Below are positions 54,353 to 63,795 of a DNA stretch of 64,000 nt, piece by piece (within the stretch, counting starts at the first letter, position 1; every line of letters starts with the position of its first letter). The notes under the pieces are model-generated. The model did not search any database and had not been told where the DNA came from. It saw only the letters and a program-made list of their open reading frames with translations. The stretch covers positions 441,501 through 505,500 of the forward strand of contig NZ_FUZU01000002.1 in assembly GCF_900167975.1 (NCBI RefSeq), given 5' to 3'. A program made the position numbers and the translations under genes. The stretch is from Ohtaekwangia koreensis. GTDB taxonomy: Bacteria > Bacteroidota > Bacteroidia > Cytophagales > Cyclobacteriaceae.

Positions 54353-55276
54353 ATGAAATATTTACCTTTCCTTTCCGGTATATATTCTACTGCTCCCGGT
54401 CTTGCCTCCACAACAAAGGCAACGGGTAGAGATGCGCTGATTTTTCAGATTGATGAATCGTACAAGCAATATCTGAATAATAAGAAAGATTGTCGTAACG
54501 AAAACATCTCTAAATATTATTGTGAGGAGAGATTAAACCCTGAAACGATCCAGTGTGTTAATCAATATTTGATCAATCAATTTATAAAAGAATATCCTGA
54601 TCAATTCGAAGTTAACAATTATGACCTTTCATTCCTGAACAAACTTACGGGTGAACGATTCACGTGGAATAAAGATTGGCAGACCGTAAACACCAATCGC
54701 TATCAGTCGTTGTACGATGCACTTTGTTGCCAGGTACAGGAAGATATAGCAGTCTTCCAACTAAGCAACGAAGAAGATTGGCTGGCTGCAATTCATTTGT
54801 GTTCCCCCAATCACTGGGCTCCTGAAGAAAAGATTGGAAAGCCATTTCAGGCTATACATGCACCGGTTCCCGGCATGGAGAAAACATTACTGCACTATCG
54901 CAAAATGTTGGAGTCTATAGTCCATGCAAGTTCTCCATTTACGCGCTTTGCCTGGGGAGTGGCTACCGATACGAGATTGAATCATCACCCTATACCTCCA
55001 CCGGCTATAGATGCGAAAGAATGGAAGGGAAGAGAACACGATAGCACCAGCACTTGGTATATACGAACCGAGCGACAGAATCTTATCGGACTCGGTAGCG
55101 CCAACACATTCCTTTTTACTATTCGCACTTATTTTTATAGTATGAATGAGCTGACCGCCGATGAAAAGAAAATGTTATTGATTGCTTTACGAAGCATGTC
55201 TGCGGAAGCACTTCAATACAAAGGGCTTTCAGAATCCATTAAATTGCTGGAAGAATTTTTAGCGAAGCAAGCATAG
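54353..55276 (+). CDS. DUF3445 / heme-dependent oxidative N-demethylase-like protein
   Basis: 307 residues. The DUF3445 family includes the alpha subunit of heme-dependent oxidative N-demethylases that oxidise dimethylamine-type substrates. Family landmarks: LCSPNHWAPEEKIGKPFQAIHAPVPG (in two parts), the FTRFAWGVATDTRLN segment, and the C-terminal Y-x-R-T-E-R-Q-N-L-I-G-L with TIRTYF. The usual electron-transfer subunits are not adjacent, so a bona fide demethylase role here is not shown. Confidence 0.8.
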   Translation: MKYLPFLSGIYSTAPGLASTTKATGRDALIFQIDESYKQYLNNKKDCRNENISKYYCEERLNPETIQCVNQYLINQFIKEYPDQFEVNNYDLSFLNKLTGERFTWNKDWQTVNTNRYQSLYDALCCQVQEDIAVFQLSNEEDWLAAIHLCSPNHWAPEEKIGKPFQAIHAPVPGMEKTLLHYRKMLESIVHASSPFTRFAWGVATDTRLNHHPIPPPAIDAKEWKGREHDSTSTWYIRTERQNLIGLGSANTFLFTIRTYFYSMNELTADEKKMLLIALRSMSAEALQYKGLSESIKLLEEFLAKQA

Positions 55277-55358
55277 TGGTTTTGAAAGCTTACGATTAAA
55301 GAACAGTAGCCTGACCGTTGCTTTCGTTTAAAGAATTTACAGGAGAGATTATTGTATT

Positions 55359-56024
55359 CTATATATCCAGGTAGCGCAGCAACATATCGATGCGGTCCTT
55401 CTCACCCACTACTGGTTTAGTTTCCTGGTAACGTCCTATGACTTTGTAACCAAAGCGTTCCAGTGTGGCAACAACCCTTGAAAGATCTTGTTGATTTATT
55501 TTTAGCGTCAGGCGAATCTTACCGGGATCGAGTGGATCTTCTTTTAAAATACTGCTTAATATCTTCGCGTGGTTCTCCTCAATCAAGCGGCTGATCTCTG
55601 CAAGCGAGTAATCAATATGATTCATGGACAACACCAGAACGCTGCCTGGCATTTGTACCGCTGCTGTCTGTGCAAAAGATGTTAGCGTATCCTGAACTGT
55701 AATCACACCGTGATACGTCATGTCAGCATTTAACACAGATACCATTTGCAATTTATATTCAGCGGCCACCTTCAGGATGTCGTAGAAGTGAGTATCCAGA
55801 TGAACAAAACATTGTTGCCCTATGAGATTAAAATCACGAACGTTACGATCAATGTCGTTTGTTTCGAGAATGATCTCTTCAGAAATAAAGCCCAGCAGCT
55901 TGCTGTCTTCTACCACAGGCATATAGTTGCAGCGGAATTCTTCCATCCACACGATCGCCTTGTGTGCATCATCCGATCCTTTAAGGGGCGGAATCATGTG
56001 GTTTATAAGATCTTCTGCAATCAC
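55359..56024 (-). CDS. CBS-domain protein
   Basis: 221 residues. Two CBS motifs (about 1-60 and 70-125), ligand-binding modules for adenosine compounds, followed by an ACT-like or uncharacterised C-terminal half. No enzymatic domain. The N-terminus begins IAEDLINHMIPPLKGSDDAHKAI. It lies 20 nt after the alpha/beta hydrolase on the same strand, so the two are likely cotranscribed. Confidence 0.88.
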   Translation of the reverse strand: MIAEDLINHMIPPLKGSDDAHKAIVWMEEFRCNYMPVVEDSKLLGFISEEIILETNDIDRNVRDFNLIGQQCFVHLDTHFYDILKVAAEYKLQMVSVLNADMTYHGVITVQDTLTSFAQTAAVQMPGSVLVLSMNHIDYSLAEISRLIEENHAKILSSILKEDPLDPGKIRLTLKINQQDLSRVVATLERFGYKVIGRYQETKPVVGEKDRIDMLLRYLDI

Positions 56025-56044
56025 GCTGTTTAATTTAGTTAACT

Positions 56045-56797
56045 CTATTGAAGTAGAAATTCCTCAACCAGTTCATTGAATTTTTCCGGATGCTCCATCA
56101 TGGGAGCATGACAGCATTGGTCAATAAACTTTAATGTAGAGTTGGGTATAAGTTTATTAAATTCATAGGCCACCATCGGTGGTGTTATCGTATCATTCAA
56201 ACCCCATACCAATAAAGTTGGTGTCTTTATGTTCGGAATCTCTTCGGCCATGTTGTGCCGTTGTGCCGATTTTGCAATGGCCACAATACGCATACACTTG
56301 GGAATACTCTTCGTTATATCAAACACTTCGTCTACCAATTCTTTAGAAGCAACTTCCGGATTATAAAAGGTATAGGAAACGCGTTCTTTAATATACTCAT
56401 AATTTCCACGTTTGGGATAGGAACCTCCCATGGAATCTTCAAATAAACCAGAACTACCGGTGAGGATAAGCTTTTTAACTTTCTCGCCATTCTTTAAAGT
56501 ATAGATCAAAGCGATATGCCCTCCGAGACTATTACCCATGATGATCATATCCTTCAGGCCTTTAAATGCCACAAAGTCTTCCAGAAATTTACGTAAACCT
56601 TCAAGTCCGGCTTCTTTTATAGGCATTTCATAAATCGGAAGCATCGGAATTATAACGCGAAAGTTTTTCGAGAACCGAGCGACTACGCCTTCCCAATTGC
56701 TAAGTGCGCCAAACAGGCCATGGAGTAATAATAATGTATCTCCTTGTCCTTCGTCTACAAACTTAAACCCGTTCTCTTCTTTAACCAATATGGCCAT
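56045..56797 (-). CDS. alpha/beta hydrolase
   Basis: 250 residues. Oxyanion loop LLHGLFGALSNW, nucleophile Ser in GNSLGGHI (about residue 93), acid in WGLNDTITPP and His in CCHAPMMEHPE. Family-level assignment only; substrate unknown. It is upstream of the CBS gene on the same strand. It shares the LHGLFG start-motif with the other hydrolase at 53534 but is otherwise distinct. Confidence 0.9.
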   Translation of the reverse strand: MAILVKEENGFKFVDEGQGDTLLLLHGLFGALSNWEGVVARFSKNFRVIIPMLPIYEMPIKEAGLEGLRKFLEDFVAFKGLKDMIIMGNSLGGHIALIYTLKNGEKVKKLILTGSSGLFEDSMGGSYPKRGNYEYIKERVSYTFYNPEVASKELVDEVFDITKSIPKCMRIVAIAKSAQRHNMAEEIPNIKTPTLLVWGLNDTITPPMVAYEFNKLIPNSTLKFIDQCCHAPMMEHPEKFNELVEEFLLQ

Positions 56798-56965
56798 GTC
56801 GAATGAATTAATGTCGATAAGTAAGGAAAAAAAACTATCAGTATGAAAAATTTATTTTCAATGCAGTTTTAAAACACATTCAGGGGCTACTAACGAAAAT
56901 TAGTTAATCTTATATATGATCAATATACCTATACCTGGTGATGGGTGTAAATTGATTTTGGGGAA

Positions 56966-57418
56966 TCAGCCTGCCAATATTTTTTTTACCAATTCAGAAA
57001 TAACTTTTCCATCGGCCTGGCCAGCAAGTTTCTTGGTAGCGATACCCATTACCTTGCCCATATCCTGTGGACCTTTGGCGCCTACTTCTTCCTTGATTTT
57101 TATAAGCTCGGCTTCCACTTCTTCTGTCGATAATTGTTTCGGCAGATAGCGGCTTATTATTTCAAGTTGAAACACTTCCTTATCTGCCAGATCTTTACGG
57201 CCTTGCTGTGAAAATATATCAGCAGATTCTTTGCGTTGTTTGGCAGCCTTCATCAACAATTTATTCTCTGTATCCGCAGAGATATCGCCACTTCCACCTT
57301 TTTCAGTTTCTGCCAACAGGATCAACGACTTAACACTCCGCAGTGCCTCTAACTCTTCTTTGTTTTTGGCAAGCATTGCTTTTTTTATGTCGCTATCTAT
57401 TTGTTGCTTAAGGCTCAT
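56966..57418 (-). CDS. GatB/YqeY-domain protein
   Basis: 150 residues from the ATG at 57418; a TTG at 57451 would add 11 residues and sits in a TAATTTG-like box. YqeY proteins are homologous to the C-terminal domain of GatB and may bind tRNA. The body has the helical repeat with LEALRSVKSLILLAET and ISRYLPKQLSTEEVE. No amidotransferase active site. Divergent from pdxJ. Confidence 0.88.
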   Translation of the reverse strand: MSLKQQIDSDIKKAMLAKNKEELEALRSVKSLILLAETEKGGSGDISADTENKLLMKAAKQRKESADIFSQQGRKDLADKEVFQLEIISRYLPKQLSTEEVEAELIKIKEEVGAKGPQDMGKVMGIATKKLAGQADGKVISELVKKILAG

Positions 57419-57493
57419 ATTTTTGTCTTTAATATTATTTTGCGAAATCAAATTAGCTGATCGTTCGTTTTTTTACTTGAAGCATTATATACC

Positions 57494-58207
57494 ATGACCA
57501 AACTAAGCGTCAATATTAACAAAATTGCTACACTCCGAAATGCCAGAGGAGGAAATAATCCTGATGTGATCAAAACAACAATTGATTGTGAGCGATTTGG
57601 AGCACAAGGTATAACAGTTCACCCTCGTCCCGATGAACGACACATTCGGTATAGCGATGTTGTGCAGCTAAAAGGTGTAGTAACGACTGAGTTCAACATT
57701 GAGGGATATCCCGATCAACGCTATCTTAAAATTATAGCAGAGGCCAAACCTGATCAGGCAACGCTGGTGCCAGACGCCCCGGATGCTATTACATCAAACG
57801 CAGGATGGGATACTATAAAAAATGCTTCGCTACTACGTGATCTTTGCCAGGAAATTAAATCGCACGGTGCACGTGTTTCTATTTTTGTTGATCCATCGCC
57901 CCGTATGGTAGAAGGTGCTATAGCCATTGGTGCTGATCGTATCGAACTATATACGGAGCCGTATGCAAGTGAATTTCTGGTGAGTAAAGAAGTTGCTGTC
58001 AAGCCTTATATAGAAAGTGCAAGGATTGCGAAAGAAGGTGGGATTGGTATAAATGCTGGCCACGATCTTGACTTGCACAATCTTAAATTCCTCAAGCAAA
58101 ACATTCCATATCTTGACGAAGTATCCATTGGACATGCACTGATATGTGATGCGCTTTATTTCGGATTGGAGAATACAATTCAACTATACCTGAAGCAGTT
58201 GAAGTGA
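57494..58207 (+). CDS. pdxJ: pyridoxine 5'-phosphate synthase
   Basis: 237 residues, complete. Condenses 1-deoxyxylulose-5-phosphate with 3-amino-2-oxopropyl phosphate to make vitamin B6. The N-terminal [17 protein letters not shown], the [14 protein letters not shown] loop, the [12 protein letters not shown] segment and the C-terminal [13 protein letters not shown] and ISIGHALI-type motifs are intact. Monocistronic; convergent with the lamin-tail gene across a hairpin. Confidence 0.94.
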   Translation: MTKLSVNINKIATLRNARGGNNPDVIKTTIDCERFGAQGITVHPRPDERHIRYSDVVQLKGVVTTEFNIEGYPDQRYLKIIAEAKPDQATLVPDAPDAITSNAGWDTIKNASLLRDLCQEIKSHGARVSIFVDPSPRMVEGAIAIGADRIELYTEPYASEFLVSKEVAVKPYIESARIAKEGGIGINAGHDLDLHNLKFLKQNIPYLDEVSIGHALICDALYFGLENTIQLYLKQLK

Positions 58208-58214
58208 GCTTGTT

Positions 58215-58233
58215 TAAGTATATGCTATACTTA
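58215..58233. other. AT-rich hairpin between convergent genes
   Basis: TAAGTATA and TATACTTA (58215-58222, 58226-58233) form a perfect 8-bp stem with a 3-nt loop, between pdxJ and the lamin-tail gene. No T-run follows, so termination function is doubtful. Confidence 0.35.
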
Positions 58234-58235
58234 CG

Positions 58236-60575
58236 CTAGAACTTTGCCGCTACTGCGAGCTTCTTTGTAAAAGTTTTAACGGATCCGGTAGCATCGAATA
58301 CCTGGAACCAAACCATATAGTATCCAACGCGTGCCTTCGAGCCATCGTCACGATCACCATCCCAACGCAGGAATCCTTCTGTGCCTAACAGCTCATTGTT
58401 GGCGAGTTGTTTTGTGAGACGTCCATTCGCATCAAATACTTTTACGTTGGCCACGTAGCCACCCTGATCAAATTTATACTGTATCTCGGTAAAATCCGGC
58501 TGACCAATAATCGGTGTAAAGATCTCTGGAGATATAGTTATATTCTCAGCTATAGCAGTTTCATTTCGCGCGTTGGAATTTATAAATCCTGGTGTCGCAT
58601 AGCCACTTTGTGTGCTGGCCGACTTCCAGTTATCGGGATCATTCGTTGTTTCTTCAAAGGAAATTCGTTCCAACGAAACACCCTCTTCATCTTTAATGAA
58701 AACAGAATGATAGTCTTTAGTGTACGCAAAATGATCGATCACCACTCCTTGTTCTGATACAACTGCGATAGAACCTGTGTCGTCATTCAATGAGGGAAGT
58801 GCTTTTACTTCAAGAACATTTTCAGTTTTTGTTTGAGGATATTCTCCCGCCAAAACATCTGTATTTTCTGTAAGCACAAGATATGCTCCGGGTCGAAGCA
58901 GGAAATCTTCATTTGTAACTGTATATAATTTCCCAAGAGAGTCATTTTCGAAGGTGGCAAGCGACCAACCTTTTAGATTTAAATATTTATTTGAAGTATT
59001 AACAACTTCCAAAAAATCGACACCGGTTGGTCGGGGATTAAATAATACCTCATTGACTTTAACATCAAGATCGTTTGCTTGCTCAGGCAATGCAAATTCC
59101 AATGTAGAAAAGGATGCTTGTATTTCATTTCCACTGCAATCAAACACCTGCTGTACATCTATAGTATAAAGTATATTTCTTTGAAGTGGATTGCTGAAGG
59201 ATACCGTTAGCACACGCAAGGATTGATCTTCAAAATCTATATGATCAATATCAACGGCAGGCTGAAAATTAAAATGTTCAGCGATTGGAATCTCATTCAG
59301 TAACTTTTCATCAAATACCAGGCGAAGTTGGTTATCCCCTATAGGAATTGCTGCCATGAGTTTGGGTGCAGTGAGATCCGGCTTATTAGCGAAGACTGAG
59401 TTTTGTTCTCCAGGCGTTCCTCCATTTTCAGCTTCAGAGGCGGTCCAGTTATTTTCTTCTCCGCAAGGGTTATTCGGATCAATCAGCTCCAACGACCATC
59501 CGCCTTGTTTCTTTTCATCGTCTCTATACCAATCATCACTATACTTTACTGAGTCTATTGTTATACCATTCGTGTGTTTCAGTACAATTATATCTCCGGT
59601 ATTATTCAAAGAAGGAAAAGAGCTGAGCCCGACTACATTTTCAAATGTAATATAGGATGCCACTGAAGACGATGCCACCAAAAGAACATACTCGCCAGGA
59701 TTTAATTTATATGAGGGTAACGTTGCCGTTGAAGAACCATCCGACAATTTCCATCCTGATAAATTATAAGCATTGTTGCTGCGGTTAAAAAGTTCGAGGT
59801 ATTCAGTTTCGGGTAATTCAACGCGCGGAGAGGGATCTGCAAAAATTTCAGTGAACACTATATCCTTGAATGAGGGCGGCACTGGTGGAACATATGGATT
59901 GCCCGTGACAACAAAATCATCAAAGTAAAATTTATCAGAACGTGTCGCAGTATAACTACAATACACTCCAAAGTAGCTTGAGGAAAAATGCTCGGCATCA
60001 GTTACACTCCCCTCAGATATATAGTTTCCTGTAGTACCGACATCAGAATATAACTGCCAGTTTCCGGAGGCATCACGAGTTACTCTCACTTTCACTTCAG
60101 CGGTAGCGAGATTTAGTTTACCATCAACACCATCAATAATTTTTGATTTCGAGGAGCCGGTTTGTTTATACAAACTGATTTCATCTGCAGTATTGCCAAC
60201 CATTACAAAATACCCGTTCAATGTGTCAGCGAGATTTTGTTGACTGGACACCAGGTAAACGCGAGCGTAGTTTGTGCTGGAGGAGTTAAAGCCGAGGCGT
60301 ATATAAAATTCCCAACTCGCATCATTAATCGATTTGCTTGGCGTAGAAAGATACGCGTCATCCGAAACGGCCGGAGCCTGCAATTTTAGTTGATTTGCTA
60401 AAACAGTAAATTTTGTGTTCTGTCCAGACCAGCTTGGGTCGTTTAAAAAATCGCTATCCTGAAAGCTATCAGTGAGTTGAGCGAACATTTGTTGGGAAAA
60501 GAACAAGAAGGAAAACGTTATGAAACTCTTTTTCGTAAACGTTTTCAGAATAGAAAATGTGAATATTTGTAGCAT
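58236..60575 (-). CDS. lamin-tail-domain secreted protein
   Basis: 779 residues from the ATG at 60575. Signal peptide about 1-30 (MFAQ). Residues about 30-225 form a beta-sandwich of unknown type. Two lamin-tail domains follow (about 232-375 and 500-640), with VFTEIFADPSPRVELPETEYLELFN and EVLFNPRPTGVDFLEVVN type openings. A putative T9SS- or FlgD-like beta domain (KVFDANGRL, VGYYMVWFQVFD) ends the protein. It does not carry a clear type A sorting motif, but secretion by the T9SS is plausible. Function unknown. Confidence 0.8.
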   Translation of the reverse strand: MLQIFTFSILKTFTKKSFITFSFLFFSQQMFAQLTDSFQDSDFLNDPSWSGQNTKFTVLANQLKLQAPAVSDDAYLSTPSKSINDASWEFYIRLGFNSSSTNYARVYLVSSQQNLADTLNGYFVMVGNTADEISLYKQTGSSKSKIIDGVDGKLNLATAEVKVRVTRDASGNWQLYSDVGTTGNYISEGSVTDAEHFSSSYFGVYCSYTATRSDKFYFDDFVVTGNPYVPPVPPSFKDIVFTEIFADPSPRVELPETEYLELFNRSNNAYNLSGWKLSDGSSTATLPSYKLNPGEYVLLVASSSVASYITFENVVGLSSFPSLNNTGDIIVLKHTNGITIDSVKYSDDWYRDDEKKQGGWSLELIDPNNPCGEENNWTASEAENGGTPGEQNSVFANKPDLTAPKLMAAIPIGDNQLRLVFDEKLLNEIPIAEHFNFQPAVDIDHIDFEDQSLRVLTVSFSNPLQRNILYTIDVQQVFDCSGNEIQASFSTLEFALPEQANDLDVKVNEVLFNPRPTGVDFLEVVNTSNKYLNLKGWSLATFENDSLGKLYTVTNEDFLLRPGAYLVLTENTDVLAGEYPQTKTENVLEVKALPSLNDDTGSIAVVSEQGVVIDHFAYTKDYHSVFIKDEEGVSLERISFEETTNDPDNWKSASTQSGYATPGFINSNARNETAIAENITISPEIFTPIIGQPDFTEIQYKFDQGGYVANVKVFDANGRLTKQLANNELLGTEGFLRWDGDRDDGSKARVGYYMVWFQVFDATGSVKTFTKKLAVAAKF

Positions 60576-60602
60576 GTTTCTAATAGGCACAACGGAATAC
60601 AT

Positions 60603-60610
60603 TACTTTTG
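60603..60610 (+). promoter_or_regulatory. -7 box for asd
   Basis: TACTTTTG, an exact TAnnTTTG match, ends 31 nt before the asd ATG. No firm -33 element. Confidence 0.5.
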
Positions 60611-60641
60611 CTAACCTTAAAATTTAAAAGTACAAAATAAA

Positions 60642-61634
60642 ATGAAAATCGCAGTTGTAGGCGCCACTGGTTTAGTGGGCGCGGAGATCCTCAAAGTATT
60701 AGAGGAAAGAGATTTTAGATTTGATGAATTGTATTTAGTGGCTTCCGCGAAATCGGTTGGCCAGATCATAAAGTTTAAGGGTAAGGAATATACTATAAAG
60801 AGTATGGAGGAAGCTATCAAGCTTGCTCCGGACGTTGCTATATTCTCTGCTGGTGGCGGAACTTCACTGGAGTGGGCTCCAAAGTTTGCTGAAGTAGGTA
60901 CGATCGTGATCGACAATTCTTCTGCATGGAGAATGGATCCTACTAAAAAACTTATCGTTCCGGAAATCAACGGTCATGTCATTACAATTGACGATCGCAT
61001 TATCGCAAATCCAAATTGCTCTACCATACAAATGGTAATGGCGTTGGCTCCGCTGCATGCGAAATATAAAATCAAGAGAATCGTAGTAGCAACTTATCAG
61101 TCGGTTACCGGTACTGGTAAAGATGCTGTTCTTCAAATGATGAATGAGCGTAAAGGCATTGATGGCCCGAAAGTATATCCACATCCGATCGACATGAACG
61201 CGCTGCCTCATATCGATTCATTCCTTGACAATGGTTATACCAAAGAGGAAATGAAGATGGTGAATGAAACACGCAAGATTCTTAACGACAATACGATTGG
61301 CGTTACTTCAACGACCGTACGAATTCCATCTGTAGGTGGTCACTCTGAAGCGGTGAATGTTGAGTTTCATGAAGACTTCAAGTTAAGTGAAGTGCGCTCT
61401 ATATTAGCAGATACTCCCGGTGTAATCGTTCAGGATGATCCAAAGAATAACATTTACCCGATGCCGATCAACTCGCATGGTCGTGATGAAGTATTTGTAG
61501 GTCGCTTGCGCAGAGATGAATCACAGCCTAACACATTAAACATGTGGATCGTTGCTGACAATCTTCGTAAAGGTGCTGCAACCAATGCTGTTCAGATCGC
61601 TGAGTTCATGACAGAGAAAAGCCTGGTAGAATAG
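60642..61634 (+). CDS. asd: aspartate-semialdehyde dehydrogenase
   Basis: 330 residues, full length. Reduces aspartyl-phosphate to the semialdehyde in the lysine, threonine and methionine pathway. NADP-binding GATGLVGAEILKVL (7-20), catalytic Cys126 in NPNCSTIQ, and the GHSEAVNVEFHED segment with the active-site His are present. The TACTTTTG box lies upstream and a strong terminator follows the stop, so it is monocistronic. Confidence 0.95.
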   Translation: MKIAVVGATGLVGAEILKVLEERDFRFDELYLVASAKSVGQIIKFKGKEYTIKSMEEAIKLAPDVAIFSAGGGTSLEWAPKFAEVGTIVIDNSSAWRMDPTKKLIVPEINGHVITIDDRIIANPNCSTIQMVMALAPLHAKYKIKRIVVATYQSVTGTGKDAVLQMMNERKGIDGPKVYPHPIDMNALPHIDSFLDNGYTKEEMKMVNETRKILNDNTIGVTSTTVRIPSVGGHSEAVNVEFHEDFKLSEVRSILADTPGVIVQDDPKNNIYPMPINSHGRDEVFVGRLRRDESQPNTLNMWIVADNLRKGAATNAVQIAEFMTEKSLVE

Positions 61635-61657
61635 TTCTATACTATATCATATAAATT

Positions 61658-61694
61658 AAAGAAGGTCATCCAAAAGATGACCTTCTTTGTTTTT
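61658..61694 (+). terminator. intrinsic terminator after asd
   Basis: 13-bp perfect stem (61658-61670 with 61676-61688), loop CAAAA, then a T-rich tail. It starts 24 nt past the asd stop. Confidence 0.9.
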
Positions 61695-61750
61695 GTTTAT
61701 TAACGACAGACGTAAATTATAATCGTATAGGTGTATATACTATACATCCA

Positions 61751-61784
61751 TAAAAAATAAAGCCTGGCCACCATGGCCAGGCTT
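61751..61784 (-). terminator. intrinsic terminator after lemA
   Basis: 10-bp perfect GC-rich stem (61761-61770 with 61774-61783), 3-nt loop, plus an extra A-T pair. On the minus strand the U-run comes from the A-rich 61751-61760. 34 nt past the lemA stop. Confidence 0.86.
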
Positions 61785-61817
61785 CTCTCTATTTGCAAGC
61801 AGAGAGTTTAGAAGATC

Positions 61818-62414
61818 TTATTTTCCAAAATCAACAGTGGGAGCATTTTCAGAGCCTGCTGCTGCTTCGAAATATCCTTTGGATGTAAATCCATACATGC
61901 CTGCAAGCATGTTATTCGGAAAACGCTTTATATATACGTTATACGGTTGTACAACTTCATTGAAACGATTTCTTGCTACAGCAATTCTATTTTCTGTTCC
62001 TTCAAGCTGTGCCTGAAGATCCAGGAAATTCTGATTTGCTTTCAGCTCCGGATAATTTTCCGCCACTACGAGCAAGCGGCTCAAGGCAGAGCCTACACCA
62101 TTCTGGGCCTGTTGAAATTTTTGAAGTTGTTCTGGTGTAATGTTACTCGGATCAACTTTAACCTGTGTTGCACTTGCACGTGCTTCAATTACTTTGGTTA
62201 ATGTCTCCTGTTCAAAGTTTGCATAACCCTTCACTGTATTTACCAGGTTAGGGATCAGGTCTGCTCTGCGTTGATATTGACTTTCAACCTGAGCCCATTC
62301 TTTCGGAATGTTTTCTTGTAGCTCAACCATTGTATTATAACGACCTGCGAAAAAACCGTACAGAATCAGTACCGCAAGAATAATGACTCCAATAATAATT
62401 AGTCCTTTTTTCAT
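61818..62414 (-). CDS. lemA: LemA-family membrane protein
   Basis: 198 residues. N-terminal TM segment (about 4-24), then a long alpha-helical extracytoplasmic or cytoplasmic part with the conserved YQRRADLIPNLV and NRFNEVVQPYNVYIKRFPN motifs. Function of the family is unknown. It is followed by a terminator with no HtpX or TPM-domain partner, which often accompany LemA elsewhere. Confidence 0.92.
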   Translation of the reverse strand: MKKGLIIIGVIILAVLILYGFFAGRYNTMVELQENIPKEWAQVESQYQRRADLIPNLVNTVKGYANFEQETLTKVIEARASATQVKVDPSNITPEQLQKFQQAQNGVGSALSRLLVVAENYPELKANQNFLDLQAQLEGTENRIAVARNRFNEVVQPYNVYIKRFPNNMLAGMYGFTSKGYFEAAAGSENAPTVDFGK

Positions 62415-62596
62415 ATTGTTGATTAACTCAATTTAAAATTAGTAAAAAAACTGCGTTGAACGCTATATAACAGTCACCGTTTCCTTATTACGAGAAGACG
62501 CACTACTATACATTTTATTTTAAGTCTCAGCTACGCGAGAAAGAAAACGCAATCACCGATTTTTAGTTTGCCTATTATCGCGATTTATATTTTGGT

Positions 62597-63673
62597 TTAG
62601 TTAGAAGAACCCTCAGTCATCTTTTCCGCACTGTCTGCTATGCGAAGTTGCTCAATGAAATCATCGAGATCACCATTCATAACGGAAGGTAAATTATAAA
62701 CCGTATAGCCTATACGATGATCCGTCACGCGACTCTGAGGGTAATTATAGGTCCTGATTTTCTCTGAACGATCTCCGCTTCTTACCAACGACCTTCGCGC
62801 AGTACCAAGTTCACTTTGCTGCTTCTCGACTTCTATTTCGTATAGCTTTGTTTTCAACATCTGCAACGCACGTTCGCGGTTACCGTGTTGTGAGCGCTCT
62901 ACCTGGCAGGTAATAACAATCCCGGAAGGTTTATGCGTCAATTGTACTTTCGTTTCAACCTTGTTTACGTTCTGTCCACCGGCACCACTTGAACGTGCCG
63001 TCTGAACTTCTATATCGGCAGGGTTGATCACAACCTCCTCCACATCTTCAACTTCAGGAAGTGCCACCACAGATGCTGCAGACGTATGAACGCGGCCTTG
63101 TTGCTCTGTAGCCGGAACACGCTGTACGCGATGCACACCGGATTCAAACTTGAACAATCCATACGCACCTTCACCGCTTACACTGCTGATCACTTCTTTA
63201 TAGCCACCGGCTGTACCTTCCGTTACATCCAGCACAGACATTTTCAATCCGCGTTTGTCGCAGAAGCGTTGGTACATTCTCCAAAGGTCTCCGGCAAAAA
63301 TTGCAGCTTCATCTCCTCCCGTACCTGCGCGGATCTCTAACAACACATTCTTGTCGTCATTCGGATCTTTCGGAATCAGGAGTTCTTTCAGCTGTCCATC
63401 CAAAACTTCAATCTTTGGAGTAAGCTCATCGATTTCCATTTTCGCGAGTTCACGTAACTCCGGATCTTTTTCTTTTTCCAGTACTTCTTTGGCTTGCTGC
63501 AGATGTCCTCTGGCGTCCATGTACTGATTATACTTCACTACAATTTTTTCAAGATCTCTGTATTCTTTGCTGAGCTGCGAGAATTTTTTCATATCGCTAA
63601 CGGTATCCGGCTGTGCCAGCAGCTGGCCTACTTCTTCGAATCGCAGCTTAATTTCTTCCAGTTTTTCAATCAT
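62597..63673 (-). CDS. prfA: peptide chain release factor 1
   Basis: 358 residues. Recognises UAA and UAG stop codons: the tripeptide in the recognition loop is Pro-Ala-Thr at residues 187-189 ([10 protein letters not shown]), an RF1 type. The hydrolysis motif Gly-Gly-Gln is at 232-234 ([11 protein letters not shown]). Promoter box TACCTTTG lies 17 nt before the ATG. The only release factor in the window; no prmC is adjacent. Confidence 0.95.
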   Translation of the reverse strand: MIEKLEEIKLRFEEVGQLLAQPDTVSDMKKFSQLSKEYRDLEKIVVKYNQYMDARGHLQQAKEVLEKEKDPELRELAKMEIDELTPKIEVLDGQLKELLIPKDPNDDKNVLLEIRAGTGGDEAAIFAGDLWRMYQRFCDKRGLKMSVLDVTEGTAGGYKEVISSVSGEGAYGLFKFESGVHRVQRVPATEQQGRVHTSAASVVALPEVEDVEEVVINPADIEVQTARSSGAGGQNVNKVETKVQLTHKPSGIVITCQVERSQHGNRERALQMLKTKLYEIEVEKQQSELGTARRSLVRSGDRSEKIRTYNYPQSRVTDHRIGYTVYNLPSVMNGDLDDFIEQLRIADSAEKMTEGSSN

Positions 63674-63690
63674 ACGCTAAAATCAGTCGG

Positions 63691-63698
63691 CAAAGGTA
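63691..63698 (-). promoter_or_regulatory. -7 box for prfA
   Basis: Minus-strand TACCTTTG, an exact match, 17 nt before the prfA ATG. The same sequence and a like spacing occur at other minus-strand genes here. Confidence 0.55.
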
Positions 63699-63795
63699 GC
63701 TAATAGATACGATACATCAGATGGAGAAAACAAAGACAATAAGGCTCTTATAGCAGGATTTGGAATTTGATGTTTGTCGCCTGAAATTTACCCGC

